In this document: in pieces, positions 28,401 through 38,100 of the stretch
How positions within the stretch are numbered: position 1 is the first letter of the stretch
Layout of the letters: each line of letters begins with the position of its first letter
From: Hibiscus mutabilis
Taxonomy: Eukaryota; Streptophyta; Magnoliopsida; Malvales; Malvaceae
Direction: 5' to 3'
DNA length: 64,000 bases
Assembly: GCA_019671005.1 (NCBI GenBank)
Contig: CM033714.1
Location: 86,977,909 to 87,041,908, forward strand
Position numbers and translations under genes: made by a program
The notes under the pieces: generated by a model
What the model was told of the DNA's origin: nothing
Seen by the model: only the letters and a program-made list of their open reading frames with translations
Databases searched by the model: none

Positions 28401-28807
28401 GACTTGGTTGGATGGGCGCTAACAAAAGCGAAAGGTGAGAGTGGGTGAGCGAAACTAAGGCGGAGCCCAGTGCTGTGAGGGAATTCCTGCGAGAGCTTGA
28501 AGATTTCCAGAACATTCGGTTGACCCATATGTATTCGGCTGACGGTTGCGAACAAGCGAATAAGAATTCACGAAAAGAACAGAAGTAGCAATGCTTATGT
28601 TGATGGACTAATGTAGCGAAGAAAACGGGCATACCAAATGAGATAGAAAGGATCATCTCCGTCGATATAAGTGGAGGAGGCGGAATCCACCGTGAGGGGA
28701 GCGAAACCGCCGTCGCCAAGGTGGAAGATGGATGAAGGAACTGTGAGGTCAATCCACTTAATGGAGTCGCCGCCAATGACAGGAACCTCCATCCCCGCCA
28801 CCATCAT
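4494..28807 (-). CDS. NUP160: Nuclear pore complex protein NUP160, complete, 26 exons
   Basis: NUP160 is a scaffold subunit of the Nup107-160 (Y) complex in the outer rings of the nuclear pore; plant mutants (SAR1) are defective in mRNA export and auxin response. Exons, in coding order: 28635-28807, 28165-28538, 28016-28082, 26921-27084, 25740-25825, 24804-24908, 24585-24679, 23780-23900, 23285-23467, 22995-23187, 22306-22877, 20857-21019, 20440-20717, 20131-20318, 19466-19542, 19032-19372, 18491-18559, 18070-18388, 17749-17874, 11411-11519, 11239-11310, 11004-11124, 5898-6005, 5158-5298, 4621-4794, 4494-4535. All 25 introns are GT-AG and phases chain to 4,461 nt (1,486 residues), close to the roughly 1,500 expected. 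The N-terminal half (to about residue 460) should form the beta-propeller, with RLWLGDSNNDSN and KHWTDNEFQSLTVDGLKKE; the rest is helical, with QYNISDGACQFALAALEQ and a short end after LLNHLKQ. A stop precedes the first Met in frame; Met at 28792 is an alternative start. The reading frame is intact despite two intronic retrotransposons. Confidence 0.93.
6214..6538 (+). repeat. 5' LTR of copia element A (325 bp)
   Basis: It starts TGTTAGATTATCC and ends TTTCTACA. A likely promoter TATAAAT is at 6385-6391. It carries two copies of a unit beginning GATAGAGTTAGAGTC plus a partial third. Compared with the 3' LTR it differs by two C/T substitutions and lacks 12 bp in the first unit. Confidence 0.95.
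6539..6550 (+). other. Primer binding site of copia A (initiator-Met tRNA)
   Basis: TGGTATCAG immediately follows the LTR; it is the complement of the 3' end of plant initiator methionine tRNA, the usual copia primer. Confidence 0.85.
6560..10057 (+). pseudogene. Broken copia gag-pol polyprotein of element A
   Basis: Coding remnants appear in several frames. Near 6770 the protease signature survives as STGASDHM, with the catalytic Asp position altered. The GAG-pre-integrase zinc region, LWHFRLGHPNFHYLAKL, is at about 7156, followed by integrase core pieces (SDVWGPSRVKNVIGSRWF, FIDDHSRTTW; then a frameshift near 7505). Reverse transcriptase runs from about 8560 with QLDIKNAFLNG near 8866 and the catalytic YVDD near 9127. 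RNase H is at about 9660-9990 with EIFCDNQSTIQIAQ. There are multiple frameshifts and stops, and gag is missing. It cannot encode a working polyprotein. Its closest visible relative in the window is element B, with which it shares integrase and RT motifs but not LTR sequence. Confidence 0.9.
10068..10404 (+). repeat. 3' LTR of copia element A (337 bp)
   Basis: It matches the 5' LTR except for two C/T substitutions and a 12-bp segment present only here, which makes two 49-bp tandem units visible. TATAAAT is at 10251-10257. Confidence 0.95.
10516..10534. repeat. (AT)n microsatellite in NUP160 intron 22
   Basis: A pure run of AT dinucleotides. Confidence 0.9.
11743..12023 (+). repeat. 5' LTR of copia element B (281 bp)
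   Basis: One substitution separates it from the 3' LTR (CTATAAG here, CAATAAG there). A candidate TATA box, TATAAGG, is at 11890-11896. Confidence 0.95.
11766..11870 (+). repeat. Three 35-bp tandem repeats in the LTR of element B
   Basis: Units 11766-11800, 11801-11835 and 11836-11870 each begin AGAGTTGTAAGTC and end GTAGTTTAG. The same triplication is in the 3' LTR (16518-16622). They lie upstream of the candidate TATA box, where LTR enhancers usually sit. Confidence 0.92.
12024..12035 (+). other. Primer binding site of copia B (initiator-Met tRNA)
   Basis: TGGTATCAGA directly after the LTR matches the initiator-Met tRNA primer complement. Confidence 0.85.
12108..16480 (+). pseudogene. Broken copia gag-pol polyprotein of element B
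   Basis: The gag start at 12108 reads MAHSDPPLQISSQNHP and contains YKLNGNNYLPWSRS, the usual start of copia gag. Frames then break repeatedly. Protease survives as WIVDSGALDHMT near 13144 with DSG intact. The longest piece, 13562-14467, holds the zinc-binding LWHLRLGHPSFFYYLAKLF and the integrase core with SDIWGPSKVRN, FIDDFSRTTW, SDNGSEYL and NTPQQNGVAERKNRH, so all three catalytic acidic residues are visible. RT has QLDIKNAFLNG near 15268 and YVDD near 15535; 15546-15958 continues RT. RNase H remnants run to about 16440. Frameshifts and stops prevent a full polyprotein. Confidence 0.92.
16495..16775 (+). repeat. 3' LTR of copia element B (281 bp)
   Basis: Near-identical to the 5' LTR (one substitution) and includes the three 35-bp tandem units. 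It directly follows the purine tract. Confidence 0.95.
16930..17480 (+). pseudogene. Ty3/gypsy remnant: gag zinc-knuckle region joined to a 3' LTR start
   Basis: An open frame to 17253 ends with KKLTIAERCAKRLCYNCDEL and PWPRCKKLF, which resembles the segment just before and including the CCHC knuckle of Ty3/gypsy gag proteins; the conserved His of the knuckle is missing. Thirty bases past its stop is a purine-rich tract, AAGAGGGAGTAA, followed at 17283 by TGTTGTGGATGC, as at a polypurine tract/LTR junction. Everything between gag and the 3' end of a normal element is absent. The right limit is uncertain. The remnant lies in NUP160 intron 19, next to copia B, antisense to NUP160. Confidence 0.5.
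23985..24295. repeat. Degenerate AACCCGA-type low-complexity repeat in NUP160 intron 7
   Basis: Many spaced variants of ACCCAAAY, AACCCGA and AATGACC occur one after another. The long minus-strand ORF across it (23771-24217) owes its length partly to this repeat and partly to NUP160 exon 8. No element ends were recognised. Confidence 0.6.
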
Positions 28808-29864
28808 TGTGAAATTTCAATGTCTTCTAGTTTCAGTCAAAATCTTCGCTGTGCTGCTACCTGAACCCAATTTCTCAGTAAGCGAGGGTTTTAGTTTCAA
28901 CTTTGAACTTTTAAGTCCCGAGTCCCCCCACCCCTCTTTTTCGAAATTCTCTAAAATGGATAAACTACATAAATGGCCACCTAACTATAGGTGGTTTAGA
29001 TATGACTATCATACTTTTAATTGTGTCATTTTGACCACAGAACTATGTTAAGTGATATCAAAACCTAAAAAATTGGGCGACAAGACAGTTATCTAAAATT
29101 TGTATAATTATATATTTGGTTCTTATTATTTACATATTATATTATTTTAGTCTTAATTTTAATTTAATTTAATTGTTTTTTAATTCAATAAATTTATTTT
29201 CAACCAAATATTATACGAACAAATACGAACACATTCAAAAATAAATAAAGGAACACAAACACAATCTTATTCGTTGAAATTCGATTCATTTACACCCTTA
29301 CCAGGAAGATGGCCAAGGGTGGCATTAGTCGGATGCTGCCCTTATTTTGTCATGCTTGAGGTCGTTTGATTACCCGAAGATGGCTCCAGCTGGGAGTTTA
29401 TTCTGCCTTGGTTTTCTACTTATAATTAATATTGTGGTGCCCTTTTTGGTTGATGTTCGTGCCTGATGCATCTTGGGATTGACATCCCTGTTGCCTGTTG
29501 CCTGTTGCTGACGAGTTTCTTTGCCATTTCTGTGCTCTTAGGTTCTGCAGGATTTCAGTTGCTGTCTGATTTCGTTGTTATGTTCAGTTTGCTGGGACTG
29601 ATTGTTTCTGGTCTTGACATCGTCTGTTACTACAGCCTGTTCTGGTGCATTTTAGTTAGGCCTTGATTCTTACTTGGACTTGACTAAGATATAAAGGGAT
29701 TTTTTTAAACAAAAAACTCGTTTTCTATTAAAGAAACCAATTGAGAAATAACAATTGCGAATAGGAATACAACCCCAACAGACCGGGTTAGCCAAATACA
29801 ACTCCAAAGAACCCTAATTGTCTGTAGGAGGCAAGTATTTTTGTTGAGAAAGAAATGGTTGTAA
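28808..29864. other. NUP160 upstream region with possible LINE-like 3' scraps
   Basis: The first 100-200 bp should hold the NUP160 5' UTR and promoter; no clear TATA box was seen. From about 29290 to 29700 the plus strand is less AT-rich and ends in a T-run; read on the minus strand, 29700-29865 looks like the tail of a LINE-type retroelement ending in an A-rich tract. No coding domain could be recognised, so this is a weak call. The small ORF 29466-29666 has no recognisable features beyond hydrophobicity. Confidence 0.3.
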
Positions 29865-29869
29865 GCTAC

Positions 29870-32467
29870 TGTCGCGACCGTTTTTAAAATCGAAGCGTGA
29901 AAAATAGCCCAGTGATTAGGGTTTTGAAAATTTGGGTCTTGCCTTTTAAAATTCAATTTTTTTGAAAATCATTTGAAGTCGCCACCGATCACTTCGAGGT
30001 AGGCCGGACACTGGAAAAACAAATCAGAGATTCATTTCTTAAAAAATAGGTTCGAGAGTCATTTACGTGTGGGGAAGGATTAGCACCCCCACGAACGCCT
30101 ATTATTGGTACATTTTAATTTTACGTGGCATTTGACATTTTGAATAACATTTGAATTTAATTTAACCATAATTATTATTCGAATTAAAATTCCGAATAGG
30201 GATATCCTTTTATAAGAAAATATATTTTATCGAGCATGAGATTAGAGACACCCAGTTACTTTAGGGCATTTCAGTCCATACTCAAAAAGTATACCTCAAC
30301 ATAAAAGGTTTGCATGGCAAATTATTTTCTTGTCAATTTTAAGTTCAAATCTAATTAAGGCTCTAATTAATTTTAATTGTTTAAAGAATCTATGAATATT
30401 ACCCAATTTAGGGTTTATGTGACAACACCCAAATAATTGGGCACTATCCCTATTTAACCCTAATTTGATAATATTCCTAATAATTAATGATTCTAATTAT
30501 TCAACCTTAACCCTAATTTAATTTTAGAATTAATAACTATTGTAATTTCGAATTCTAAGTTGAAACGAGATATCAAACATTTGACTAAAAAACTCCATTG
30601 ATTAACGTCTCATTACAATGAGACACTAACCAAATTAGAACTTAAAAGTTTTCATTTGATATTCATTTATTTTCTAAAGTTATCTCTCTTAGTCAATTTA
30701 GTAAAGAACCTAAGTGTCAAGCTCTACTTAATTCTAAGATTCATGCTTTAAATCACCTAAGCAAATATACTACATGCATGTCTTAAATCAAATGCAAGCA
30801 TACAATAATTATAAAGCATTTAAATTGAATTAAAACTGAAATTGGGGACTAAAATGAATTAAATCGCAAATTAAAGAGCTCAATTACAAATACATATTGA
30901 CTGGAATGAAAGAAGGATAAAACTAAAGAGCCTATACCTAAATCTATTAAAAGCCTGACCCAGCCCAAAGCTATCCGGCCCAAACAAAGTAGCCCAAAGA
31001 TATTCGACCGGGTCATTATCCAACCCGGATAAAGGATGCACGGACCTTATCCGACCCGCTCTCAAAAATGTGTGGATCTTTTTTAACCTGGCTCTTTAAA
31101 ACAACACCGTTCCAACTCGATATAAATTCTCCAAAACCGAGTTGGAACGGTCATTTGCAACCGGCTCCCTCCCTCTCCTCTCCTCTCCTCTCCTCTCCTC
31201 ATTCATTCTCTCCAAATGCTCTCAATCTATAACACTTAAAAAAACCAAAAAACATTTTGAAATGGATCAAAATCCACAATTCGGGATGAATGTTCATCCG
31301 AGTTCATGAAGAACTCGATGAACTTCATATTTTTCGGCCGAACTCCATCATGATTACCGCCACTAGATCTTCAACCACCACTTTCCGGTGACCTTTGGCC
31401 GTTCGCCGGCCACCATCCCAAGCTCGATCGTCTTCAACATTACTCCAGCCGCCGGTCGCTGCCATGACCAAAACCCTAAAAACACCACCAGCCTCTATTT
31501 TTTAACCTAAACCCTAATCTAAAGCCTATTTCGGCAAAAACTATCATCTTCCTCACCTAAATCTACCTAACAAAGCCTCAATCTCGCTCATTTTCGACTC
31601 CGCCCTATCCTCTTATGATTCTAGTTATTCTTCCTCACTCTCCGATCACTCACAGAGCCAAGATAAGTACACATAACCTTTCTCTTTTCATGATTCGTCG
31701 TTATTTCTTGTTTTAGATTGGATTTTTAGGTTTCTGATTTTAGATCTAGGTTCTAACTTATTTGTTTAGACCATGTCTAACTTTAGGTCTAGGTTTTAAA
31801 TTGTTTGTTTAGATCTAGGTTTTTAGGTTACGGATCACTATTTTGTATATTTGTGATTTGGATATGTGATTAAAACTATGCGTTGTTGCAGGGAAGGAGA
31901 TAGAGGTAAAAATATACCTCTTGACGCGTGTTTTCAACTCTGGCAAGCTTCTGGTGACCTTCTCCGATCTTAAACTTCGGCGATGGTTCAGATTCCACAT
32001 GTAATCTTTTCGTCTTCTCATCTCTTCTCTCTCTTCAATTATGACCAGATATTTAATTCTGCCATTATTATTTAATCATTGTTCTCTCTCTCCTATTTAT
32101 AACATGTCAAAAGATGACATCAGCAAGCGGCTTTAATCCGAGTGAACTTAATCGGACCAATGACAACGCGCCAAGTGGCTATTTGAGCGGGCTGAAGAAA
32201 CACAAATGTGCTATTTAGGCTAGTATTTTTATTTTGGGAGATAAAGAGTTTTGTATTGGGCCTTAAGATTTGTAGTTGAGCTTTTTGGGATTTTGTTTAT
32301 GTAATGGACTCAAATATATTGTATAATGGACATTATTTGAACTCTAATGGATTATTATTTATTTATATTGATTTCTTATTTATCTACCTATTATTATTTA
32401 TATTATTTTGGTTTTATTTATAGACATATATATATATATAGGACCCAAGTAAAATTAGGGTATTACA
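29870..32467 (-). repeat. 3' LTR of the Ogre-like element
   Basis: It is the left LTR on the plus strand and the 3' LTR in element orientation. It contains a (CTCTC)n run at about 31174-31200 and an (AT)n run near 32427. It aligns along its whole length with the right LTR, with many substitutions and small indels. Confidence 0.93.
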
Positions 32468-32482
32468 GTTGCCCCTCTTTGC
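32468..32482 (-). other. Polypurine tract of the Ogre-like element
   Basis: On the minus strand GCAAAGAGGGGCAAC abuts the 3' LTR, as required for plus-strand priming. Confidence 0.75.
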
Positions 32483-32652
32483 TCATTATTGTGGAACAAA
32501 AAGAGGGCAAAGACTGAAAAGACACGAATTTTGTCCGGACCATCTGACCATCGAAGCTTGAGCTTGTTCTTCTGATTATGAAATTCCTCAGTCTTCTATC
32601 TTTTGTCAATCCATCTTTGTAAAGATATCGAACAAGGAAAGCATTCTCATTG

Positions 32653-32888
32653 TGAACCTCCTCATTCGAGGATTCTTCAACGAACTCTTCTCATTAGGAA
32701 TTCTAACTTTTCCAAGCGAACTCTTCTCATTAGGAGCTCTATCTTTGTTAGGTGAACTTTCCTTATTAGAAGCCCTTTTTTGTTGGGCGAACTCTTCTCA
32801 TTAGGAGTTCTTTTTTACTGGCGAACTCTTCTCATTATGAGTTCTTCTTTGCTGGGGATGAACTCTTCTCATTTAGAGTTCTTCTTTC
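32653..32888. repeat. Tandem repeat, about seven units of 34-37 bp, in the Ogre-like 3' UTR
   Basis: Units begin GAACTCTTCTCATTAGGA or a variant and vary in their second half. They lie between the end of pol and the 3' LTR. Ogre elements are known to carry tandem repeats in this untranslated region. Confidence 0.85.
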
Positions 32889-33132
32889 CTTCTTAATTTT
32901 TCTGTCAAAACAAGCTAAAATGTTTGAATGAGGGTTAATATGATCCTAATTTCTACATGATGCATGAACCATGTTTCATTGAGATCGGTTGGAGAACTTC
33001 TGCTTTTTGGGGAACCAGTTTAATTCTTCTTTGCTATGCTCTTTCATCAGCTCTCAGTCTTGCCATTTCATTTCACATTCAGGGTCGACTTTCGAAACCT
33101 CTTTCCTGCGATTCTGACCCTTTACTCTAAAG

Positions 33133-34000
33133 CACCCTTTTCGGGTTTTCATTTTAGTTTGCTTTTCTCAAAATGCCCTTTCGGGTTTTCACTTTCTTTT
33201 TTTTCTTCTTTTTTTCATTTTTCATTTTTCTTTTTCTTTTGTCTTTTTTATTTTTCTTTCTTAATAGAAAAACAAAGAACTACAAACATTCTCACGTAAT
33301 CTGAGGAAGCTGTCAAACAACAATGGTCTCGTGTATGGAGACATCGTTACCCTTCTATCCCCATACTCTTGCTAGTATGGGGTTCAGTATCATCTTCACT
33401 TTGTACACTCTTCTTCAATATCCCAAAGTGTTAAAGTTTTACTGCATCGTTCAAAACATAGCAATACCAAGAAATTATCTGCTTTTATTCATTATATCAG
33501 CCATTTCATTATGCTTTGGAATTTAAGAAAGCTTAGAAGAGAATTCATGAATTTTATTGAAGCTTATATAAAAAGAATACAATTGAGTTTTGAAAGAAGT
33601 CATGGCAAACTAAAACAACAAAGTCAAGAAACAAAACCAGATATTCGGGCATCCATAGCATGAAGGATACAACAACCCCATCGACCAGATGTAATATTGA
33701 GCTTGAACCCTTGTCCAACAGACTTCGAACATTGTCAAGGTGCATACAAACGTGAAATCCCTTTCAAAATGCTAGGTGTCCGAGAGGTTCTGATTGTCAG
33801 ATGTCTGTACTGAACATTTCTGAGTCGCCCTTTACGGGTTTTCAACCCAGATCCTCCTTTGGTTTCAAGACACCCTTTGTGGGTTTTCATCTTGAACCCT
33901 CTTTTTCTTTCATTTTTCCCTTTTTTTTAATACCTAGGGCACCATTTTAGGTTTTCACCATAGATATTTCATTTTGTGAAGCACCCTTTTTGAGTTTTTA
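33133..34000. repeat. Six dispersed copies of a 19-bp CACCCTTTNNGGGTTTTCA-like motif
   Basis: Copies start at about 33133, 33174, 33826, 33871, 33940 and 33982, the last two degenerate. They lie in the 3' untranslated region of the Ogre-like element, separated by T-rich sequence. Confidence 0.7.
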
Positions 34001-34050
34001 CTCCGCTTTTTCTTTTCTTTATTTCTTTTTTCTATCTCGTTTTAAATTCT

Positions 34051-35350
34051 TCAGATATAATATTTCTTAACTGAATCTGAGTTCCCTGGCTTGTGCAACT
34101 CTTCACCGTCCATTTCAGTTAAGGTCAATGCTCCTTCGGAGAAAGCTTTTTTGACAACATATGGTCTCTCATAGTTAGGCATCAATTTCCCATAGAAATC
34201 TCAATGTATTGGCAAGATCTTTTTCACCACTAGATCGCTCTCTCATAATTCTTTGGGTCGAACTTTCTTATCATAGGCTCGCACCATTTTTTATGGTACA
34301 TTTGGCTATGACAGATAGCTTTCAGCCTTTTTTCCTCAATAAGATTCAATTGGTCAAATCGAGCATGTATCCATTCTGCATCGTCTAGCTTTACTTCAGT
34401 CAAAACTTGGAGAGATGGACTTCAACCTCTATTGGGAGCACTGCTTCTGTTTCGTAGACTAAGAAATAATGTGTTGCCCCAATAGAAGTTCATATTGAAG
34501 TTAGATATGCAAACAGAGCAAATAGCAACTTCTCATGCTAATCCTTGTAAGTATCTGTCGTTTTTGATATGATCTTCTTGATTTTCTTATTTGCTGCCTC
34601 CACTGCCCCATTCATCTTAGGGCGATAGGCCACAGAATTGTGATGAGTGATTTTGAATTGCTTACATGCCTCTGTTATTACCTTGTTGTGGAAGTTGGTG
34701 GCATTATCAATAATGATTCTTTCTGGTAATCCATATCGATAGATGATGTTTTTCTTCAAGAACTTGCAAACTGTAGATCTAGTAATATTGGCATATGAAG
34801 CTACTTCTACCCATTTGGTAAAATAATCAATAACCACAAGGATAAAACGGTGTCCATTGGAAGCTTTAGGGTGAATTTGCCCAATAACATCCACACCCCA
34901 TACTGCAAACGGCCATGGTGAGTTCATTGTATGTAAAGGTACTGGCAGAGCATTTATTCTGTCAGCATATATCTAGCATTTGTGGCACTTCTTAGCATAT
35001 TCAATGCAATCACCCTCCATAGTTGTCCAATAGTAGCCATATCTCATTATTTTCCTGGCCATTGCAAAGCCATTAGCATGCATCCCACAAATTCTATCAC
35101 GCACTTCTGTTAAAATTTATTTGGCTTTCCGAGCATTGACGCATCTTAACAGGATTTGATATTTGCCCCGCTCATATAAGATTTCTCTATCAAGCACATA
35201 TCCTGAAGTCATCATTCTAATGGTTCTTTTGTCATTATCATTTGCCTTTTCAGGATAAGTTTGGTATTTGATGTACTGCAAAATATCAAAATACCAAGGA
35301 TTTCCATCTGCTTCTTTTTCTATGTTGTAACAATGAGCATAGGTGTCATA
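34051..35350 (-). pseudogene. Integrase and C-terminal pol of the Ogre-like element
   Basis: Reading leftward: the zinc-binding region includes GYYWTTMEGDCIEYAKKCHK followed by an in-frame TAG (34973-34975). The core (34538-34927) shows WGVDVIG, IIIDNATNFHN and NGAVEAANKKIKK, that is the D, D and E positions of a retroviral-type integrase. Downstream coding continues with stops to 34051 and ends with LTEMDGEELHKPGNSDSVKK, a C-terminus I associate with plant Tat/Ogre pol. It is inactive because of several stops. Confidence 0.85.
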
Positions 35351-35365
35351 ACTTTGCATTCAAAT

Positions 35366-35812
35366 TATCATCATATCCCCAGGTTTGTTGTACAAGAATG
35401 CCGAAGCCAGTGTAGCTAGGGCATCCACCATTCGGTTATCTTCTATGGGATATATGTGAACGTGATTTCTTTGAATTCTTTTATTATCTCAATGATCAAC
35501 CTTCGGTATTCGATCAACTTGGAATCTTTTGTTTCCCATTCTCCACGGAGCTAGTAAATGACTAGTGCAGAATCTCCATATACTTTCAAATTCCCTATCA
35601 TTCTTTCAATAGCAGCTTGCAAACCCATGACACAAGCTTCATATTCTGCCATGTTGTTGGTGCAAAGAAATTCTAACTTTCTTGTGAAAGGATAATGTAC
35701 ATTACTCGGGGAAATTAGCACTACCTCGATCCATGACCTAGAGCATTAACGGCCCCGTCAAAATATAACTTCCAAATCTCATTCTCTAAAGTTTTATCTT
35801 CATCCGCGTAGA
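35366..35812 (-). pseudogene. Second (plant-archaeal-type) RNase H of the Ogre-like element
   Basis: WKLYFDGAVNALGHG near 35800 and NRMVDALATLASAF near 35430 mark the two ends of an additional RNase H between the RT-linked RNase H and integrase. Dual RNase H is typical of Tat elements. The middle is full of stops. Confidence 0.75.
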
Positions 35813-35891
35813 TACTCACCACGTCTTCATCTGGAAAATCAAAATTTAAAGACTCGTAATCCTCTTAAGCACGACTAGCCAAGAAATCTGC

Positions 35892-37380
35892 TATAGCACT
35901 TCATTTTATTGCTTTTTGGCTTACATATACTATGTCAAATTCTAATAACAACATTTGCCAACGAGCCAATCTCCCAGTCAATGTTGACGCTTCCGTCAAA
36001 AATTTCAATGGGTCGAGCCAAGATATTAACCAGGTTGTATGATATAACAAGTATTGTCTTAATTTGCGAGTTACCCAAACCAAAGCACATCATAACTTTT
36101 TAATTGGCGAGTACCAAACTTCGCATTCTGTAAACTTTTTACTCAAATAATAGATAGCTCTTTCTTTTCTTCGTGTATCATCATGTTGTCCCAGTACACA
36201 CCCCATTGAGTTTTCATAGACTGTCAAATAAAGGATGAGTGGTCTATGTGGAACCGATGCTACTAGTATTAGAGTATTTGTTAAGTATTTCTTAATTTTA
36301 TCAAGCGTATTTTGGCACTCCTCATTCCATACTCATGGATCGTTCTTTTTAAACAACCAAAGATTAGGTCACATTTGTCAGTCAACTGTGATATGAATCG
36401 GGAAATATAATTCAACCTCCCTAGAAATCCTCAAACTTTCTTTTTTGTTATTGGTGGCGGTAAGTTTTGAATTACTTTTACCTTGTCCGGATCAATTTCA
36501 ATAATTCTTCTGCTAACAACAAAACCCATGAGTTTTCCTGATGTGACACCAAAAGTATACTTATTCAGATTGAGTTTCAGCTGGTATTTCCTCAATCTCA
36601 ATAATAAATTTCTTAAATTCTGATATGCTCATCTTCTGTTTGGGACTTGACTATCATATCATCCACGTATACCTCAATTTCCTTGTGCATCATATCGTGG
36701 AAGAGAGTCACCATGGCTCACTGGTATGTTGCCTCAGTATTCTTTAGTCCAAAATGCATACCTTATAACAATATGTGCCCCATAAAGTTATAAATGTTGT
36801 CTTTCCATATCTATTGGGTTCATCTTTATCTGATTATACCCTGAAAAATCCATCCATGAAGGAGAACCATGAATGTCCTGACGTGTTATCAACCGGGATA
36901 TCTATGTGAGGCAAAGAAAAGTTATCTTTTGGGCTGGCTCTGTTTAGGTCTCTGTAGTCTACACACATGCGTACCTTTCCATCATTTTTTGATATTAGGA
37001 CTATGTTAGCCACCCATTCTGGATATTGAGCCACTTTAAGAAAATCGGCATCAATATGTTTCTGTACTTCCTCTTTGATTTTTAATACTATCTTCGGCCT
37101 TAATCTTCTAAGCTTTTGTTGGACCGGTTTACATTCTGGCCTTATAGGTAATTTATGTACCATAATCTTAGTATCCAATCATGGCATGTCTTGAAATGAC
37201 CAGGCGAAGACATCATTGAATTCTCGCAACAAGTCAATCAGTTCTTGCTTGGTTTTTAGCGAGAAAACAGCCCTTATCTTCACATCTCTTTTGAGTTCAT
37301 ATGTTTCTAGATTCAGAATTTCTATCTTCTCTTTGTGAGGTAAGATCTGTTTGTCTTCTTTTTCTACCAACCTTAGTAAT
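35892..37380 (-). pseudogene. Reverse transcriptase and linked RNase H of the Ogre-like element
   Basis: RT begins around 37370 with FNDVFAWSFQDMP and continues with PEWVANIVLISKNDGKVRMC and VDYRDLNRASPKDNFSLPHID. The catalytic YVDD is encoded at 36658-36669, preceded by an in-frame TGA (36718-36720). RNase H follows with RKERAIYYLSKKFTECE and LTGRLARWQMLLLEFDI. Numerous stops are present. The 37380-37970 stretch also reads as pol/pro linker on the minus strand (GETFFEPMIFPN, EEQLEEVNRDTARL). Confidence 0.88.
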
Positions 37381-38100
37381 TCTTCCAGGATTTCACATTA
37401 TGTTTCATATTTGACCTCATTGACTTCCATTAGACACATCGGTCGATCATGATCTACCCTAGGATTAGGTTCAGGATCAATCAAACAATTAATAATTAAA
37501 GTCATGCAAAGAAAATAATAATATACATTTCGAAAGGATGCAAAAAACAAGAAACATGTTTGTCATTTGTGAATCGGCATAAAAATATCTTTATTAAAAT
37601 GAATTGATATGATAGCCCTTTTACAGATAATCCCTTACACCCGCGGGCAAAGGTATAAGGTGGTTCATGGTATTTACTCTATTTTGAACCTAGATACTAG
37701 AGGGAGATCTTCGGTTGTCCAGTTGCTGAGCACTTCGCCAAAGAGGCATGGACGGATCTTCTCAAGGCTGAGCCCCTTCGAAAATTCCTCCAACAAAGAG
37801 CCCTTCCAGTTTATTGCCAAAAATTTCTTCCTCGTGCAGCCTAGCAGTGTCCCGATTGACCTCTTCAAGTTGCTCTTCCACATTTTCAAACCCTCGAGAT
37901 TTAAAAATATTGGTTAAGTTTGGGAAGATCATTGGCTCAAAGAATGTTTCTCCTCCCAAGAGTCAGGCTCTCCTTTAACCTTCTCTTTTCTTCAAATCTT
38001 TTTGTCTTTGTTTAAGGTTGGGCTTAAATCCAAGACCAAAATGGTATTTCTTCATTATCATCGGCTTTGCACACAAACATCCATGAAGTCATTTGCCAAG

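Noticed and set aside
29466..29666. Hydrophobic 66-codon plus-strand ORF next to the Ogre-like element
   Set aside because: There is no homology I recognise, no neighbouring exon, and the stretch may be a LINE tail.
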